Positions 1 to 11,099 of a stretch of DNA of 23,702 nt are shown here, piece by piece. The DNA lies in contig NWUY0300012993.1 of assembly GCA_004151065.3 (NCBI GenBank), positions 23,917-47,618 of the forward strand. Direction: 5' to 3'. The notes below the pieces were generated by a model. The model saw nothing but the letters and a program-made list of their open reading frames with translations. It made no database searches and was not told the DNA's origin. A program made the position numbers and the translations under genes. Within the stretch, counting starts at the first letter, position 1, and the number at the start of each line of letters is the position of its first letter. Source of the stretch: Larix sibirica (Eukaryota > Streptophyta > Pinopsida > Pinales > Pinaceae).

Positions 1-341
1 GGTATTGAAGTATGTTTTTTTCAATAAAATTAGTGAAATTTATGTTGAAGGATCTGGATAATATGATGGTTACTAATTATATATTCAACAGTGGTTATTT
101 TCAACTTTCGAAACACTGCTTCCCCAAATGCTCTCTTGCAAAGGGTCAAACAAAATTTAAAATTATTTTTATTAGACTTTCAAACCAGGCTAACAATGTG
201 TATTTTTTTCTTTCAGCAATTACTCCCATAGAGGGCATATAATACATGTTTTGAAATCTGAGCATGGCAATTGTTGGGCATTTGGCTAGTTTTGTGACAT
301 CAAGTGTTCATTTGAAACCCTCTGGGTGAGACACACTAATT
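1..341. other. AT-rich intergenic or intronic DNA, nothing recognised
   Basis: No reading frame with recognisable motifs is seen on either strand, and there is no repeat longer than chance A/T runs. A 76-codon open frame at 12-242 has a low-complexity, Phe/Ile/Asn-rich translation typical of random AT-rich DNA. Confidence 0.6.
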
Positions 342-415
342 TATCCCAACAGGTTTACTAGGGATGCCATCCACAACTGTGGAAAAGCATCCCTTGGGTT
401 TCCCCACAATTTTTT
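342..415. repeat. Dispersed foldback repeat, copy 1
   Basis: This stretch resembles 2945-3019. Both read a 'aggttta' block, then 'gccatccaca' or 'accatccaca', then a short foldback in which a GGAAA-type arm and a TTTCC-type arm flank 'catccctt'. Here the arms are GTGGAAA and TTTCCCCAC, which pair almost perfectly. The order of blocks is the same in both places, so this looks like a diverged dispersed element fragment. No terminal inverted repeat or target duplication was resolved, so the family cannot be named. Confidence 0.45.
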
Positions 416-1544
416 CCTTGTAAACAAAATAACAATGGTAAAACTAAATCCATCTAGGGTCCAGTTGCTCCCTCTTGAATCATTCTTGGAAAAATATAAC
501 CCCTTTAAACTGGGTGAAACATACTACTTCCCAGAAAGCCTCACCCATATACATTCAGACTGGTTAATTGCATGTTCCTGTAAGACTGTCAAAATAGTGC
601 TTGGCATGTCCAACTGAAGTTTGCACAAACAATTGCTGACAGTAACGAAATAGAAGAGTGATTCATCTATGAAAAGTTCTAGACTGACACTTGCTGGCTC
701 AAATATTTCAAGACTAAGCAATAAAAAAACTAATTTGAGTGAAAAGTTATAACAGCAACAAAGTAGCCACTAGCACAGCTTGCCACAAACTAAGGGTAAA
801 AATGCACCTATATCACCTTCCTTTATGAATCTATCTATCATGACTAACATGAACAGAAAGTGAAATATATTTAGTGCTCTAAGCAGATGAGCTGAGAAAA
901 AATGAACTAAGATAGACTCTTCATAGGAATAGCGAGAGAAGCAATAAGATGACATTAAAAAAGAAAAAAATATGTCTCTACAACCACTATTCTGAATTGA
1001 TGCTTGCCTAGGAGAAAGCAGGTTTAAGCTCGATGAGCGTCTATAGATGAAGTGAATGACACTGGTAGCCACGACTAGTAAAATAGTATTCTGTCCTAAA
1101 GACCTTCGACTTTCACTGCCAGTATGACAATACGTATTATATATATTCAATATGCATATTTAAGCAATAGCCTGCACCATATATCCACTAATCATTGGCT
1201 AACTTGGGAAGTGTTGTACTAAGGCGGAGGATAAACTAGCCTCTCAAAGCGAACTTAGAGAAATATTGTGGGGATTATAGGAAGCTGCAAAGCTCTGAGT
1301 GATGATGATGAAAAGTGAGTCAATTAGTTTAAGTCTGGCCTAGATTCCTTTCTTTTTAATCTTTCAACAGAATAAGAAATAGAACATTGTACATGGAACA
1401 TTCATACACATTACAACATTTTTTTAAGGAGAACCCTTATGGAGAAGAAACTTAAATTTATTCTTCTATCTAAAATATGATGACTATGAAATGTTAAGTT
1501 TTTAACACATGCAATCTGCATGACCTCTAGGATTCCACATTCAT
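416..1544. other. No gene recognised
   Basis: The longest open frame (770-1150, minus, 126 codons) begins with a plausible Met, but its translation is rich in Ser, Phe, Leu and Ile with no domain motif, and it has no flanking splice or promoter context. I treat it as chance. No tandem repeat or RNA gene is visible in the stretch. Confidence 0.5.
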
Positions 1545-2247
1545 AGGCCTGAGTTTACAAATACCTAGAACTCATTGTCTTCTCAGATTTGTTTCACTAT
1601 CAATTGCTTATCATCTATAAGTTTTTCCTTCTCACTGTGGCACTCTGCAACATAGGGTAATATTTACAATGTCTAACAATTCAAGCAATAGCTCAAACTC
1701 TACCTTTCCTAAAAACTCTCTTCTTCTCCACAACAAATACCCTTTGCTAGTTGCGAACCCTCATTCAATCTTCTCAGTCATATTATCCAATCTCCACCCT
1801 GGCTTTTGGATTCTTCTGTTGGATCCTTCACAGATTCCACAAGCTCACCATTTAGACAAAATATCAACCAACTCTTCAGTTGACTTGCCTCTACCTTTTC
1901 TTCTTTGTCTTCCAAATATTTTAGTCTTTTACCAGCAATCAACCAAGGGTTGAAAAAAAATAGGTTATTGGGCCTGGGCTCTACAATATTCCAACTTTTT
2001 CTGCTAACCTTAGCAACTGATCTCTCTCAATGTCTTCTGATTACAAAGATTCAATCTTTTTCAGATATCTCTCTGTTGCAAAGTAATGTGCTACTGTGCA
2101 TGGATTATCTGAGTAACGTTCACTATGTCTGGTTTGTTGTGTCTCTATGACTACAAACCTTGACTCACCCACAGTCACATCTTTCTCTGCCAACCCCTGC
2201 CAACACTTTTTAAACCTGTAGTCCGTCTTCTTATGGTCCATCTCCAA
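1545..2247 (-). pseudogene. Broken coding remnant of unknown function
   Basis: Read on the minus strand, several blocks have the composition of real protein rather than AT-rich noise. The first block (2247 down to about 2041) starts MEMDHKKTDYRFKKCWQGLA. A second, in another frame (about 1966-1781), contains KRLKYLEDKEEKVEASQ and then a Glu/Lys/Ser-rich stretch. A third (about 1655-1545) contains EKEKLIDDKQLIVKQ, which is coiled-coil-like. The blocks are separated by frameshifts and by TAG, TAA and TGA codons. Many of these would be Gln or Arg if one C-to-T change were undone (for example TGC TAA GGT TAG CAG near 2010). I do not recognise the family. It lies on the same strand as, and downstream of, the coiled-coil pseudogene at 6743-7985, so both could come from one old gene, but nothing proves that. 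Confidence 0.3.
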
Positions 2248-2909
2248 GTATTAGCTACAGCGGTTCAAATTTTCTGTTTGTGCATTTAAGTAAGACTTTG
2301 CCTTGTTTTAGGGTAGATGGTGCCGACATTATAAGCAACAAAATAAATAGATTAGTGATTATTGTTGATGTTGCGTACACATTGTGTATATGTGATGCTT
2401 CAAATCAAGCATCTACCCATTCACTTGCTCTTTCTTTTGATGCTAGTTAACTAACATGCCATCACTTTAATCCTTAATTGACCAGCTAATTATCAACCGC
2501 ACTCCCACGACAATAGATTCTCAAACATGTAGTTTAACTGTTTAACCCTCTAGTTAGTTCAAGGAATGATTTTCAAGGTCACAACTACATATTCATTTAC
2601 ATGGAAGCTAGTCTGTAGCTCTCTCTGGCAAAAATGTGCACAAACAAGCATAGATCCATCATTGGATTCTGTGCTTAGCATGCCTGTGGAATTGAAGGGT
2701 TCGTGGGTCAAAGAAATTCTCTATCGAAGAAGCAATTTGTGGTGGTGTACATGTCTTGAGACAGGTCTTGTCTGTTTTTCAAACCTTGGTTTCCATATTT
2801 TGACTCAAAAATATGTGTATTTTATCCATGCTTGTGTGTGAGGCTCTCTATTCACCCCATACATTTGTGGTAGATAGATATGTTAGAAGCAACATGCAAC
2901 TTGTTAGAA
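2248..2909. other. No gene recognised
   Basis: There is a 91-codon open frame at 2566-2841 (plus) with no recognisable motif and no splice context. I see nothing else here. Confidence 0.5.
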
Positions 2910-3019
2910 ATGGGAAATCATCCCTTATGTTTCCCTGCAAAGTTTACACTAATAGGTTTATTGGTGATACCATCCACAGATATGGGAAATCATCCCTTAT
3001 GTTTCCCTGCAAAGTTTAC
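2910..3019. repeat. Direct repeat of a 38-bp foldback block, period 72 bp
   Basis: The 38-bp block at 2910-2947 recurs at 2982-3019 without a visible mismatch. Each copy carries a GGGAAA arm and a TTTCCC arm around 'tcatcccttatg', so each can fold into a short hairpin. The spacer between copies carries the 'accatccaca' block also found near 375-385. A local duplication within an already dispersed repeat is the simplest reading. The identity of the two copies suggests the duplication is recent compared with the divergence from the copy at 342-415. Confidence 0.7.
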
Positions 3020-4321
3020 CTTGGAAAAAAATTTCAAACTATAACAGAAATGAGGTAATAAATCCATATTTGTTACTATGACAAAATCTCATAAGTTTGC
3101 ATAGTCATAACCAGAAACATAAACAAAATCATAACCTGGCATATTTAAAATTCCCATCAAGTAGAAAACATTTTAAATTTACATCCATGTTGGACCAAGC
3201 TTTGGGGGACAAATGGATGGGAGCCCAGGTTTTGGGGATATCTGGAAGGTACCTCCAACTTTATAGGGGATAGGAAAGCAAGGATGAGAAAAAAAGATTA
3301 AAATTTAAAAAACATATATTTTAGAATATAGAACTATATTACAACTCAATGACAGTAGCAATTCTTAGAATAATAAATCTGAAAAAACTTGTGGAATTTG
3401 AAAATTAAAGCCCTAGAAAAAGAAAAAAGAATAGATATAAACTTGCAACAATCTACCAAGCATGCGAGTCGAGACTCAAAACCATTTGTGTGCTTATTTC
3501 CATTATAAAAACACACTACATTTATACATTACATAATAACTGTCATGGTTTAAATGTCAAACTAGATTTATATCTTTCAGAAAACCAATTCCTGAAGGGA
3601 ACTAGTTTGGATTGAGGATGTCAAAATAATCGCAAAATCACAAAGGCACCTCTCCTAGACTTTCCTAGTTTGGAGGGGCAAGTGGGACTAATCCCACATA
3701 ATCAAGGAGACCCCCTTCCCAACAAGGACATCCCCCTTTTAATCCCCAGTCCTCAGAGACTAGGAAACCCAAGGGACACATCCACCTAGAGTGGGGATCG
3801 GATCACATGCTACATTGATTTGCATGCATAGTTATTTTCATTACAATTTTCATATCCTACTTTTACCGACTCACATCTGCATGAATACAATGGGCATAAA
3901 TTGTGTGTGTGTGTTCTTCTATTACTATTTCGATGAGTTGTGACCATTCTGGATACCATTTTAAAGAATGTGTTTTAGCCATTGCAGAGAACCTTAAGTC
4001 TTGGCAATACATTCGAGGGCATATATTTGTGGGAGAGGGGCCAGTGCATATGTAGATGCATAGCACATCCTAAGGAATACCGTAAAGTCAAGAAGATACC
4101 ATGGCTGTTTTCTATTGCTTCAGCCGTCTCTTAAGTTAAGCTATAAATTATAACAGTAAATTCAATTAATTCTGAGAGAGAAAAAAATTTAGCAAACTTT
4201 TCTTAAAAAGAATGAGAGTTGAATTTAATTTCTATTTTAATGGAAACCAGATTCTTTCCGTTCAATTGAATTTGAACGAATTTGTTTGCCATCCCTTATA
4301 ATTGGGCTTGTTTCAAACTTA
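3020..4321. other. No gene; small hairpin and GT microsatellite
   Basis: A perfect short inverted repeat (GTGGGA, loop CTAA, TCCCAC) lies at 3682-3697, in a C-rich patch (about 3650-3790) unlike its AT-rich surroundings. A (GT)6-type microsatellite lies at about 3902-3914. No coding frame is supported. The 3190-3260 stretch ('tttgggggac', 'ttttggggata') is vaguely like the foldback repeats but could not be aligned with confidence. Confidence 0.45.
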
Positions 4322-4568
4322 GTTGTGGAAATTAGCTCAACATGGTGAATTAGGTTCTATGTGCCATAATATATCAACCATCAAGTTCCTCATTAGTAGT
4401 GATAATCAAAATATGGGAGAAACACCAGATTCATCCATGAACAAAAGTATTAACCCTGTATTGCATGACTTTTCCCAAGATGAAACTGATGATAACTTAT
4501 GCAAGCTTTCCCGAGATGAATTCATCCTACCCAAGCTGATGCTGGTTAAAAGGCTCTCCATTTGGTGA
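4322..4568 (+). pseudogene. Exon-like open frame of unknown function
   Basis: An 80-codon plus-strand frame opens directly after 'tttcaaacttag', which resembles a splice acceptor. It contains ISSDNQNMGETPDSSMNKS and then DFSQDETDDNLCKLSRDEF before ending at TGA. The acidic, Ser/Asn/Asp-rich composition is more protein-like than most open frames here. A GT follows near 4565 (CCATTTG|GTGAAA) but is a weak donor. No homologous family is recognised, and there is no partner exon nearby. It may be an isolated exon of a gene with very long introns, a fragment of a dead gene, or chance. Confidence 0.2.
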
Positions 4569-6742
4569 AAATTCTTTGTAATAAAAAAATATTTCTGCAT
4601 AGGTTGCTATAGGTAAAAATGATGAAAAGCAGTTCTCTAGTGCTATTGTACTGACAAATCCATTCTACCAAACTGCTTTATTTTTTTTTCAGTTGTAGGT
4701 GAACGTCACTCTTATTTTGGCAGTGGGAAGAGTTAGGAAGGCCTTTTCTGGGTGGTTAGTGGGTTAGGGTACTCAATATAGGGTCAGTGCATAGTTTGTG
4801 TTTCTCTTTTACTTAATTTTATTCAAAATAAATGCATATAGCAGTGGGTATGCCAAAATTTCCCCAACAGGGGGCTGTCATTTCCACCAAATGGGGACAT
4901 TTCTGGGTTTCCCCAAGTACTATGGATTCTTTCAGAAGATCTATGCGTAACTCTCAGATACACGTCCCTATTAATATAGGTTAAAACTCTAATATTACTT
5001 CGACTTTGTTTGGGTCTTTATCAGGATGTTCAATACCATAAAAGATTTTCAATATAGTAATGTTAAAAAAGACACAAATATGTCAAATGCAATTGCAAGA
5101 GAGGAAAAAGCAGGTTACCTCATCGGGAGCACCTTATTAATGTGTTTTTTTTTTCATTCATGGGGTTCTAAAGGCTATTAGGAGTAAGTAAAAACTACTT
5201 ACTTTGATGTACTCATTAATCAAATATTTAGTATGCAAGAAAACCTAATATATATCTTTTGAACATTATCAAATCATACATATGATTTTTGATTCTCTGT
5301 TATGGGATTCACATTTTTTATACAAATTGTTGTTTTGATTGCCTAAATGATTTTTATTTATTGTATATATTTCTTCATTTTGTACATAAGTGTGAGATTT
5401 TTCTATGAGATTCATTGCAAGCATAAATAGAAAAAATGAAAATTTCTACTTAAGATTTTTGTTTGAAAGAAAAAATGGAGGTTTTGATAGCATTTTCATT
5501 GGGGAAACAGGCTTGAAAAATGGTTTGCTAGGGAAAATTGAGAGTTATTTGCTACATAAAATAGTGGGTCATGTAATATGATTTTGGTGGAGAAAACATT
5601 AAAAATAATCGATTTCTATTTTTGAGCAAAATATTGCTAAAACTTTTGTGAGTGACTTTCAAGCAATGAATTTTATCCTATGTATTTTATTTTGTACCAA
5701 AAAGTTTCTTCATCAAATTTTAATGAAATTATTTTCTCTTGTATATTTTCTATTCCTAATTACTATGACTGAGACCATCACAATTCTATGGTTTAGACTG
5801 TTAATTCATGTTTTTCCTTTGGATATCCTTAATGATAAAGTTTTGTGTCTTGATTCAATAAACTGTCTTTTGGTGCAAACCATCTTATAGCACCTACCCT
5901 TTCATGGTGGAAAACTTTAGAAGCTTTCTATCTTCATGTGCAGTTTATGACAATCTCAAACATGTATTTGTAGCTTCACATGGTTCATCATTGGATCAGT
6001 ACAATTGATGGGGTCTGTTGTTGAGCATGCAAATGATGATTTATGGGAATTATGTTGCTACATTGTTAAATATTGTAGAACAGACTAAATTTTAGCTTAG
6101 CAATTCCTTATAACTTTGTTGAATTTTTAAGTCCCAAGAAATGAGACCTTGGTCTCTTTTGACAAATATTTTGGTTTTTCTACATTGCCTTGTTCGGGAA
6201 ACAAGGATGGTTTTCATAAGTCTGGTTGGATGGATGTTCACATGTTCTTTTTATTCCTTTTGGTTTCATTCTGAATCTACCGTTATGTCTGTATAAATGA
6301 AAATGTTTTATTTATGAGACTGCAAGTAATAATTAGTTCTCAAAAGTTTCATATTGTAATCCATTACTAAACTCAATTTCTATATTGTCATCTTGTTCAC
6401 TTATATATGCATATTTCCATTTGGACTAACATAGAGATAGAACCTTTGTTTCTCCAACTATATTACATGTCACATAATTTTAGCCATGAACAACTTTACA
6501 TGACTATTCCTGTAGAAGATATCTGATTTCTACATTACAAAAGTGAAGTTTCTTTTCCATATTTTTGGAAATAACACAATTATCTGGTTCTTATGCAGGC
6601 TATGGAAGCAATAACACAATTAGTGTAAGAGGAGAATGCTATTGTTTGATAAAAGCAATAACTTCAACAATAAATGGTATGCTTAAGGAGGAAACCAATA
6701 TGCTCAAGTTGTGATAGTCCTTGGGACTTTTGCAGAAAAATA
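4569..6742. other. Long AT-rich stretch, no gene recognised
   Basis: Translations in all frames are low-complexity (Phe, Ile, Leu, Lys). The segment 4850-4920 has C/G runs reminiscent of the foldback repeats ('tttccccaac', 'gggtttcccc'). A short duplication 'aataacacaatta' occurs at about 6571 and 6609, with a splice-acceptor-like 'cttatgcag' just before the second copy. None of this supports a gene. Confidence 0.5.
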
Positions 6743-7985
6743 TTAACAAGACTTGTCTACCTCTTTAACATTCCCCAAGTATGTTGCTATACCAATTTGA
6801 TCTTCATCCTTCATTTTACACAAGGAAACCACTTTCTATTATTCTATCTCTCTTAGCTTTTTCTGCAAATTCATAGGTTCCACTTCATTTTGATTTATGC
6901 AATTTATCAAAGAGCTCTTCTGTTGTTGGGATTTCTGAAGCTCATCTAGTGCTAAAATTGCTCTTCTTTTATCATGTTTTCCATTTCAAAATTGCTTGCT
7001 TCTATAGACCCTTTGAGTACACCCCTTTCTTCAATGAGTTCATGAACTTTCTGCTCAATGCTTTTAGTTTTGCCTAGCATCTTAATTTTAAATTCCTAAA
7101 AATTAGAATCCAACTATAATTTTTCCTCGTCTAAGTCACCAAGCCTCTGCTTCAATAGTTGTAATTCAGTATCCAATTTTTTATTTTCCTCTACCAATCC
7201 TATATTGGCACTCTGCTCTGCTCTAAGCGAATATTCAAACTCTTGTGTCTCATGCAAGTTTTGAATAGATTCTTCAGGATCTATTTTAAGAGTAATATTA
7301 TCACCAAATAGGCCCTTGATTTTAGCTTCTGAATGCAGTTTATCCTCTGTAAAATGATCCTCTTTCATCTTGCATTGTTGTAATTCACTGAGGAGGTTTT
7401 CATTTTCCTTTGCCAATCCTTTATTGACACTTTGCTCTAAAATAACTAAATATTCATGCTGTTGTATCTCATACAACTTTTAATATATTCTCCAAGATCT
7501 CTTTTAAGAGTGATATTCTTACCATCTAGGGGCTTAAGTTAAACATCCAAATTTAATTTATCTTCTGCAAATTGGTGCTCCTTTAGCTCATGGGATCTAG
7601 ATTTCTCTGAAAGATGGATATCCTATTCACTTTCTTGAATAAAAGCTTCCTTACATGCATTATGTTTAGACAAAAGACCTTTCATATCAATTTATGAGTT
7701 TAGATGTTCAAGGTTTGTATTTTTCCTTCTATATTTGTTGTTGGGTCTAAAGGACAATCACCTGACTTTTCTACTACTACTTTTTTCTCTTCTACCGTTG
7801 TTGGTTGGTCTAGAGCATCCTCAAATGCCTTCTTCAGGATCTCACATGTTCTTTTCTCATCTTATGGTTGTTGCATTGGGCTCACATCACAAGACTATGG
7901 ATCACATGTAGACAACACTAGTAAAGGTCCTCCAATATCAACCTATGTCACTTGGATTAGAGTTCCATCTCTGTTTTGCTGTTAA
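6743..7985 (-). pseudogene. Pseudogene of a repeat-containing coiled-coil protein
   Basis: Minus-strand frames give a long Glu/Lys/Leu/Gln-rich protein with heptad-like spacing. The best block (7476 down to 7114) is open for 120 codons. Two tandem units of about 73 residues (219 bp) are clear: each has a DKL start, a 'GxNITLK' motif (DGKNITLKRD, then GDNITLKIDP), a 'LxExQxxEY' helix, 'EQS', and an 'ENxxLxxELQ' end (KENENLLSELQ, then EENKKLDTELQ). Upstream, an N-terminal part contains ILKKAFEDALDQPTTVEEKK. Downstream, after a frameshift near 6960, the frame gives LDELQKSQQQKSSLINCI and ends at TAA (6743-6745). At least two frameshifts and about ten stop codons break it. Nearly all the stops are TAG or TAA where a Gln codon fits. 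The length, repeats and helix pattern suggest a structural or tether-type protein, but I cannot name it. Confidence 0.6.
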
Positions 7986-8404
7986 TCCCCCTCTAAAGAA
8001 CATGTATTTTGCACTCACCCTAACCAACACAAACTAAGAATATAATTATATAGATAAATTCATCACGACTTTTAACACCCCTATGAATACAATTAGAATG
8101 GAAAACGAGCCCATCCTAATATAAATAATAATAATAATAATAAACCTATTTGGTTGAAATTAGTATCCCTATTACCTGATTATTTAGACTTCCTGAATGT
8201 AAAATTTGATTTTGTTGAAATGATATAAAGCTTAGGTTAACATATCTATAAACAATGGCACAAATCACAACAAATATATAAGGAAATGCATGCCAAGAAA
8301 TAGGAGAGTGGTCACTTTGAAGAGGGGACTTGGTATGGATGTACTTAAGCAAATAAAGGTTCAAAGGCGAACCCACAAACTAAAGCTCACTCAATACGAA
8401 CCTT
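7986..8404. other. No gene; AAT microsatellite
   Basis: An (AAT)n microsatellite of about seven units lies at 8124-8144. Apart from this I see no coding or structured sequence. Confidence 0.6.
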
Positions 8405-8468
8405 TGCAAATATCTCAGAAGATCGGAGAAAATGATTTCAGTTGTTGTTGCAAATATCTCAGAAGATC
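8405..8468. repeat. Short direct repeat, period 44 bp
   Basis: The 20-base block 'tgcaaatatctcagaagatc' at 8405-8424 recurs at 8449-8468 without mismatch. The 24-bp spacer is not repeated. This is a small local duplication with no visible function. Confidence 0.75.
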
Positions 8469-9889
8469 ATTAGTTTGACAAGCTCATTAGCCTCTGTGGT
8501 TCTATTTGTAACTTAATAATTATTCTCTATGAGAATTAAGACCCTATTACAGTCTTAATAATTAACCTATTCTCTATTGCTACAGCTAAAGTTTTTTTAG
8601 TGTAGTCACAGTGTCTATTTCTTGAAGGAAATATAGATATATTGAGATTTGTATTGAAATTTTTACTCACATATCTTATGCAAGAAGAGACATTAAAATC
8701 CTTGAATTGGATTGATTCATCGTTTAAAGCGGAGGATGTTAGGGCCCTCATTGAAGAGAAACAAAATCCATTTGAACCTCCAATGTTGTATGAACGTGAA
8801 GCATTAATCCTAAGTTGGATAGGTTGAGATTGTTAAAATCAAAGCATGAGGCAGATATAAGTCAAACTTGTTGAGATGCAAAGAGCAATCGCAAATCATC
8901 AATACCAAGGAAAGTTGTTTTTAGAATTTCCGAAATGAACAAAATATAAACAAAGTGGAACATGTTGCAACATATACCAGAGAAATTCCCTGTCCTATTA
9001 TACAAACTTACACAGATACAAAGCTGCAAATTAGTTTTTGGATACCCAAAACCTTAAATGGGGGAGGTCTGTTTCGTAAATTGTATCCACTTTATAGAGA
9101 GATGGAATTGATAGGTATTGACGTCTCAACTGGAGATTAAATGGAACTAGCCACAAAATCAGAGAGAGAATTGTCACCCTTCCAGTGGAATAATATGGAT
9201 TGTTATGGCATTCAACATGGAGAATCTCAATAGTCACGAGTTTCAGAATTGTTGGAAAATTTCCAAAAATCCCATCTAAGAAGATTGGGTCTAGTGACTG
9301 AAGTAGTGGAGGGTCCATGACTAACAACCAATGCTTCATACTAATAAAGAGAGTAAATCGTTGAAGGAGAGGCTTTGTACTAAAACAAAACTATATATAG
9401 GGAACACAACAATATCCTCTGAACAAACTTTTGTAAGATGCGTTTCCTCTCCAATACATACATGTATCGTTTGTTCAGTTTTTTACCTTAAAGAATCCAA
9501 ATGTCTATGTGGACGCTATACATGGAAGATTACAAAAGTTTGTATGACATTTCCACATGAATATCAATCATTTGATTAAAACAAAACATAAAATTTCCCA
9601 CAAAAATAAGCTCTTTTATGTTCTTGAATCCTATTCATATAGCATAATGGTTTTTGTATATTTATTTATCTTCTCAGTGCCAATTCATTTCTTACAAAAT
9701 AGAAAAAAAATAGCAATACATACTCTTTTTTTACCAGCAGCTCACAAATGAACTTTAGTCTTGTGCTTATCCATTTTTTGGATAAATCCTTACAAGTGTT
9801 TCAAAACCTAGAGATCTGGAGAAAGGATGCGAAGAATTCCTTCAAAAACAAAAAAATAGCAGAAACCCTCAAGTTCAGGGTACATCCAT
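8469..9889. other. No gene recognised
   Basis: Several 60-100 codon open frames occur on both strands. A plus frame at 8642-8827 contains WIDSSFKAEDVRALIEEKQN and has a protein-like helical pattern. A minus frame of 102 codons lies at 9031-9339. None has a recognisable motif, paired exon, or nearby related copy. The 8690-8830 plus stretch is the least noise-like and could be a fragment of a transposon or dead exon. Confidence 0.4.
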
Positions 9890-9959
9890 TTGGTTTTGAG
9901 ATCGAAACCCACAGATGAGATTAAAGATATAAATATTTACTCTAAAATGAAATGGTGGG

Positions 9960-10135
9960 TTTTGAGAATAATACCTTGTGAGGCATGCACAGCCAGCAGG
10001 CCACTGCGATTGAAAGAATTTCGGTCGTCAAGGCGGCAAAATCAGGATTTTGATGACGACGGTGATGATATTCGATCTTTTGCAGAGAGCAAAAATACAG
10101 AATGCTTGAATGAAATCTGATGTGCGACTTCTGTT
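9960..10135. other. CpG-rich patch, possible exon or 5' leader
   Basis: This 175-bp stretch holds many more CpG dinucleotides (ggtcgtcaaggcgg, gatgacgacggtg) than its flanks, which look CpG-depleted as expected for methylated plant repeats. The plus frame (9890-10120) ends with an acidic tail, QDFDDDGDDIRSFAESKNTE. The minus strand is also open, and a 'CTCACAAG|GTATTATTC' there resembles a first-exon donor. The strand cannot be decided. It may be a preserved exon or leader of a gene, or a younger repeat fragment that has not yet lost CpG. Confidence 0.3.
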
Positions 10136-10495
10136 TTTAGGTCCCTAATCAATGGCCTCCGAAATTTTTCCCAATTGAATTTTGACCTTAGTCTGTTCCC
10201 TAATTGTAAAATAATCGACTCTTGGAATCTGACCCAAAATTATCATCAACCTAATTATGATAATNGAGGACACATAACTCATGATGACGATATTTTGGTG
10301 TAACAGGCCTGAACTTCTCCCTTGGGGAGGCAGATACTTGAGGAGTATCATCTCGCAAAGATCCCCTTTTAGTTTTTTTTCCAGAAAACTTGAATAGGTT
10401 TCCCTTTTTTATTTGCCTCATACTGTCCTAAAGCCTACTTGGAGAAATATGCGTGTAGGTGACCATGATATTACTAAAATATTGGATGTTCCTCA
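10136..10495. other. No gene; assembly N at 10265
   Basis: A single ambiguous base lies at 10265. I see no coding motif here. It may include the 5' part of the LINE that starts by about 10.5 kb, but no endonuclease motif could be read upstream of about 10500. Confidence 0.4.
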
Positions 10496-10499
10496 TTAA

Positions 10500-10695
10500 T
10501 GAAGGCATGATGCACTTAGATTCTTGTATTAAATGATGTATGGGAGTCGAAGGAGACTCGGACCATTTTCCGGTCTTTTTGGAAGTTAAAGGGATTTACA
10601 CAAGCCCTCCATCCCCCTTCAAGTTCAATTCTACTTGGATTCAAGATGAGGGTTTTCATAACTTGGTTAAGTCCCTATTGATCCCATACTTGTGA
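10500..10695 (+). pseudogene. LINE endonuclease C-terminal remnant
   Basis: The frame from about 10544 reads GDSDHFPVFLEV, the conserved SDH-containing end of the apurinic/apyrimidinic-type endonuclease of LINEs, in which the His is catalytic. It is followed by PPSPFKFNSTWIQDEGFHNL, the usual link toward the reverse transcriptase. Just upstream the frame is shifted; ILVLNDVWES there resembles the 'RFLVSNxWE' stretch of the family. The frame ends at TGA near 10693. The rest of the endonuclease is not readable. Confidence 0.75.
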
Positions 10696-10718
10696 ATGTA
10701 TAGTGCTCTGATGCTCTC

Positions 10719-11075
10719 CACTTCTTGAACAATCTTAAAATACTAGAGACCCATACCATTTCCTGGGTGGATAAAAGTAAGGAATTCAAGGCGATGGAAC
10801 TACTTAAGATTGAGAATCAGTTGGATTCATTTTATTCTTCCAACCCATATGGTTTTGCTTCCAATGATAAAAAATTCTCGTTTTGAATCTTGAATCCAAA
10901 AGGAGGATCTTGTTACAGGAGGAGGAGGACTTCCCTAAGGCTCAAAAGCAGAGCCATCTGGCTGCAGAAAGGGGACAACAATACAAAGTTTTTCCATAAA
11001 TTTATCAAACACAGAGTTAATGTTAATTCCATTTGGGAGATTGAAGATGATGATAGGAATTTGAGGTTTCCATGA
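10719..11075 (+). pseudogene. LINE linker before the reverse transcriptase
   Basis: The frame reads FLNNLKILETHTISWVDKSK and later the very characteristic SRAIWLQKGDNNTKFFHKF, matching the plant LINE consensus of the form 'SRxxWLxxGDxNTxFFH', then IWEIEDDDRNLRF. It contains an in-frame TGA near 10884 and stops at 11073-11075, after which the reading continues in another frame. Confidence 0.85.
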
Positions 11076-11099
11076 TATTTCCAATGTTGGTGTGAAGCA

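Noticed and set aside
770-1150. 126-codon open frame on the minus strand
   Set aside because: Long for this AT content, but it has no domain motif, no related copy in the window and no splice or promoter context.
9031-9339. 102-codon open frame on the minus strand
   Set aside because: No recognisable motif; the opposite strand over the same stretch is equally plausible, so neither is called.
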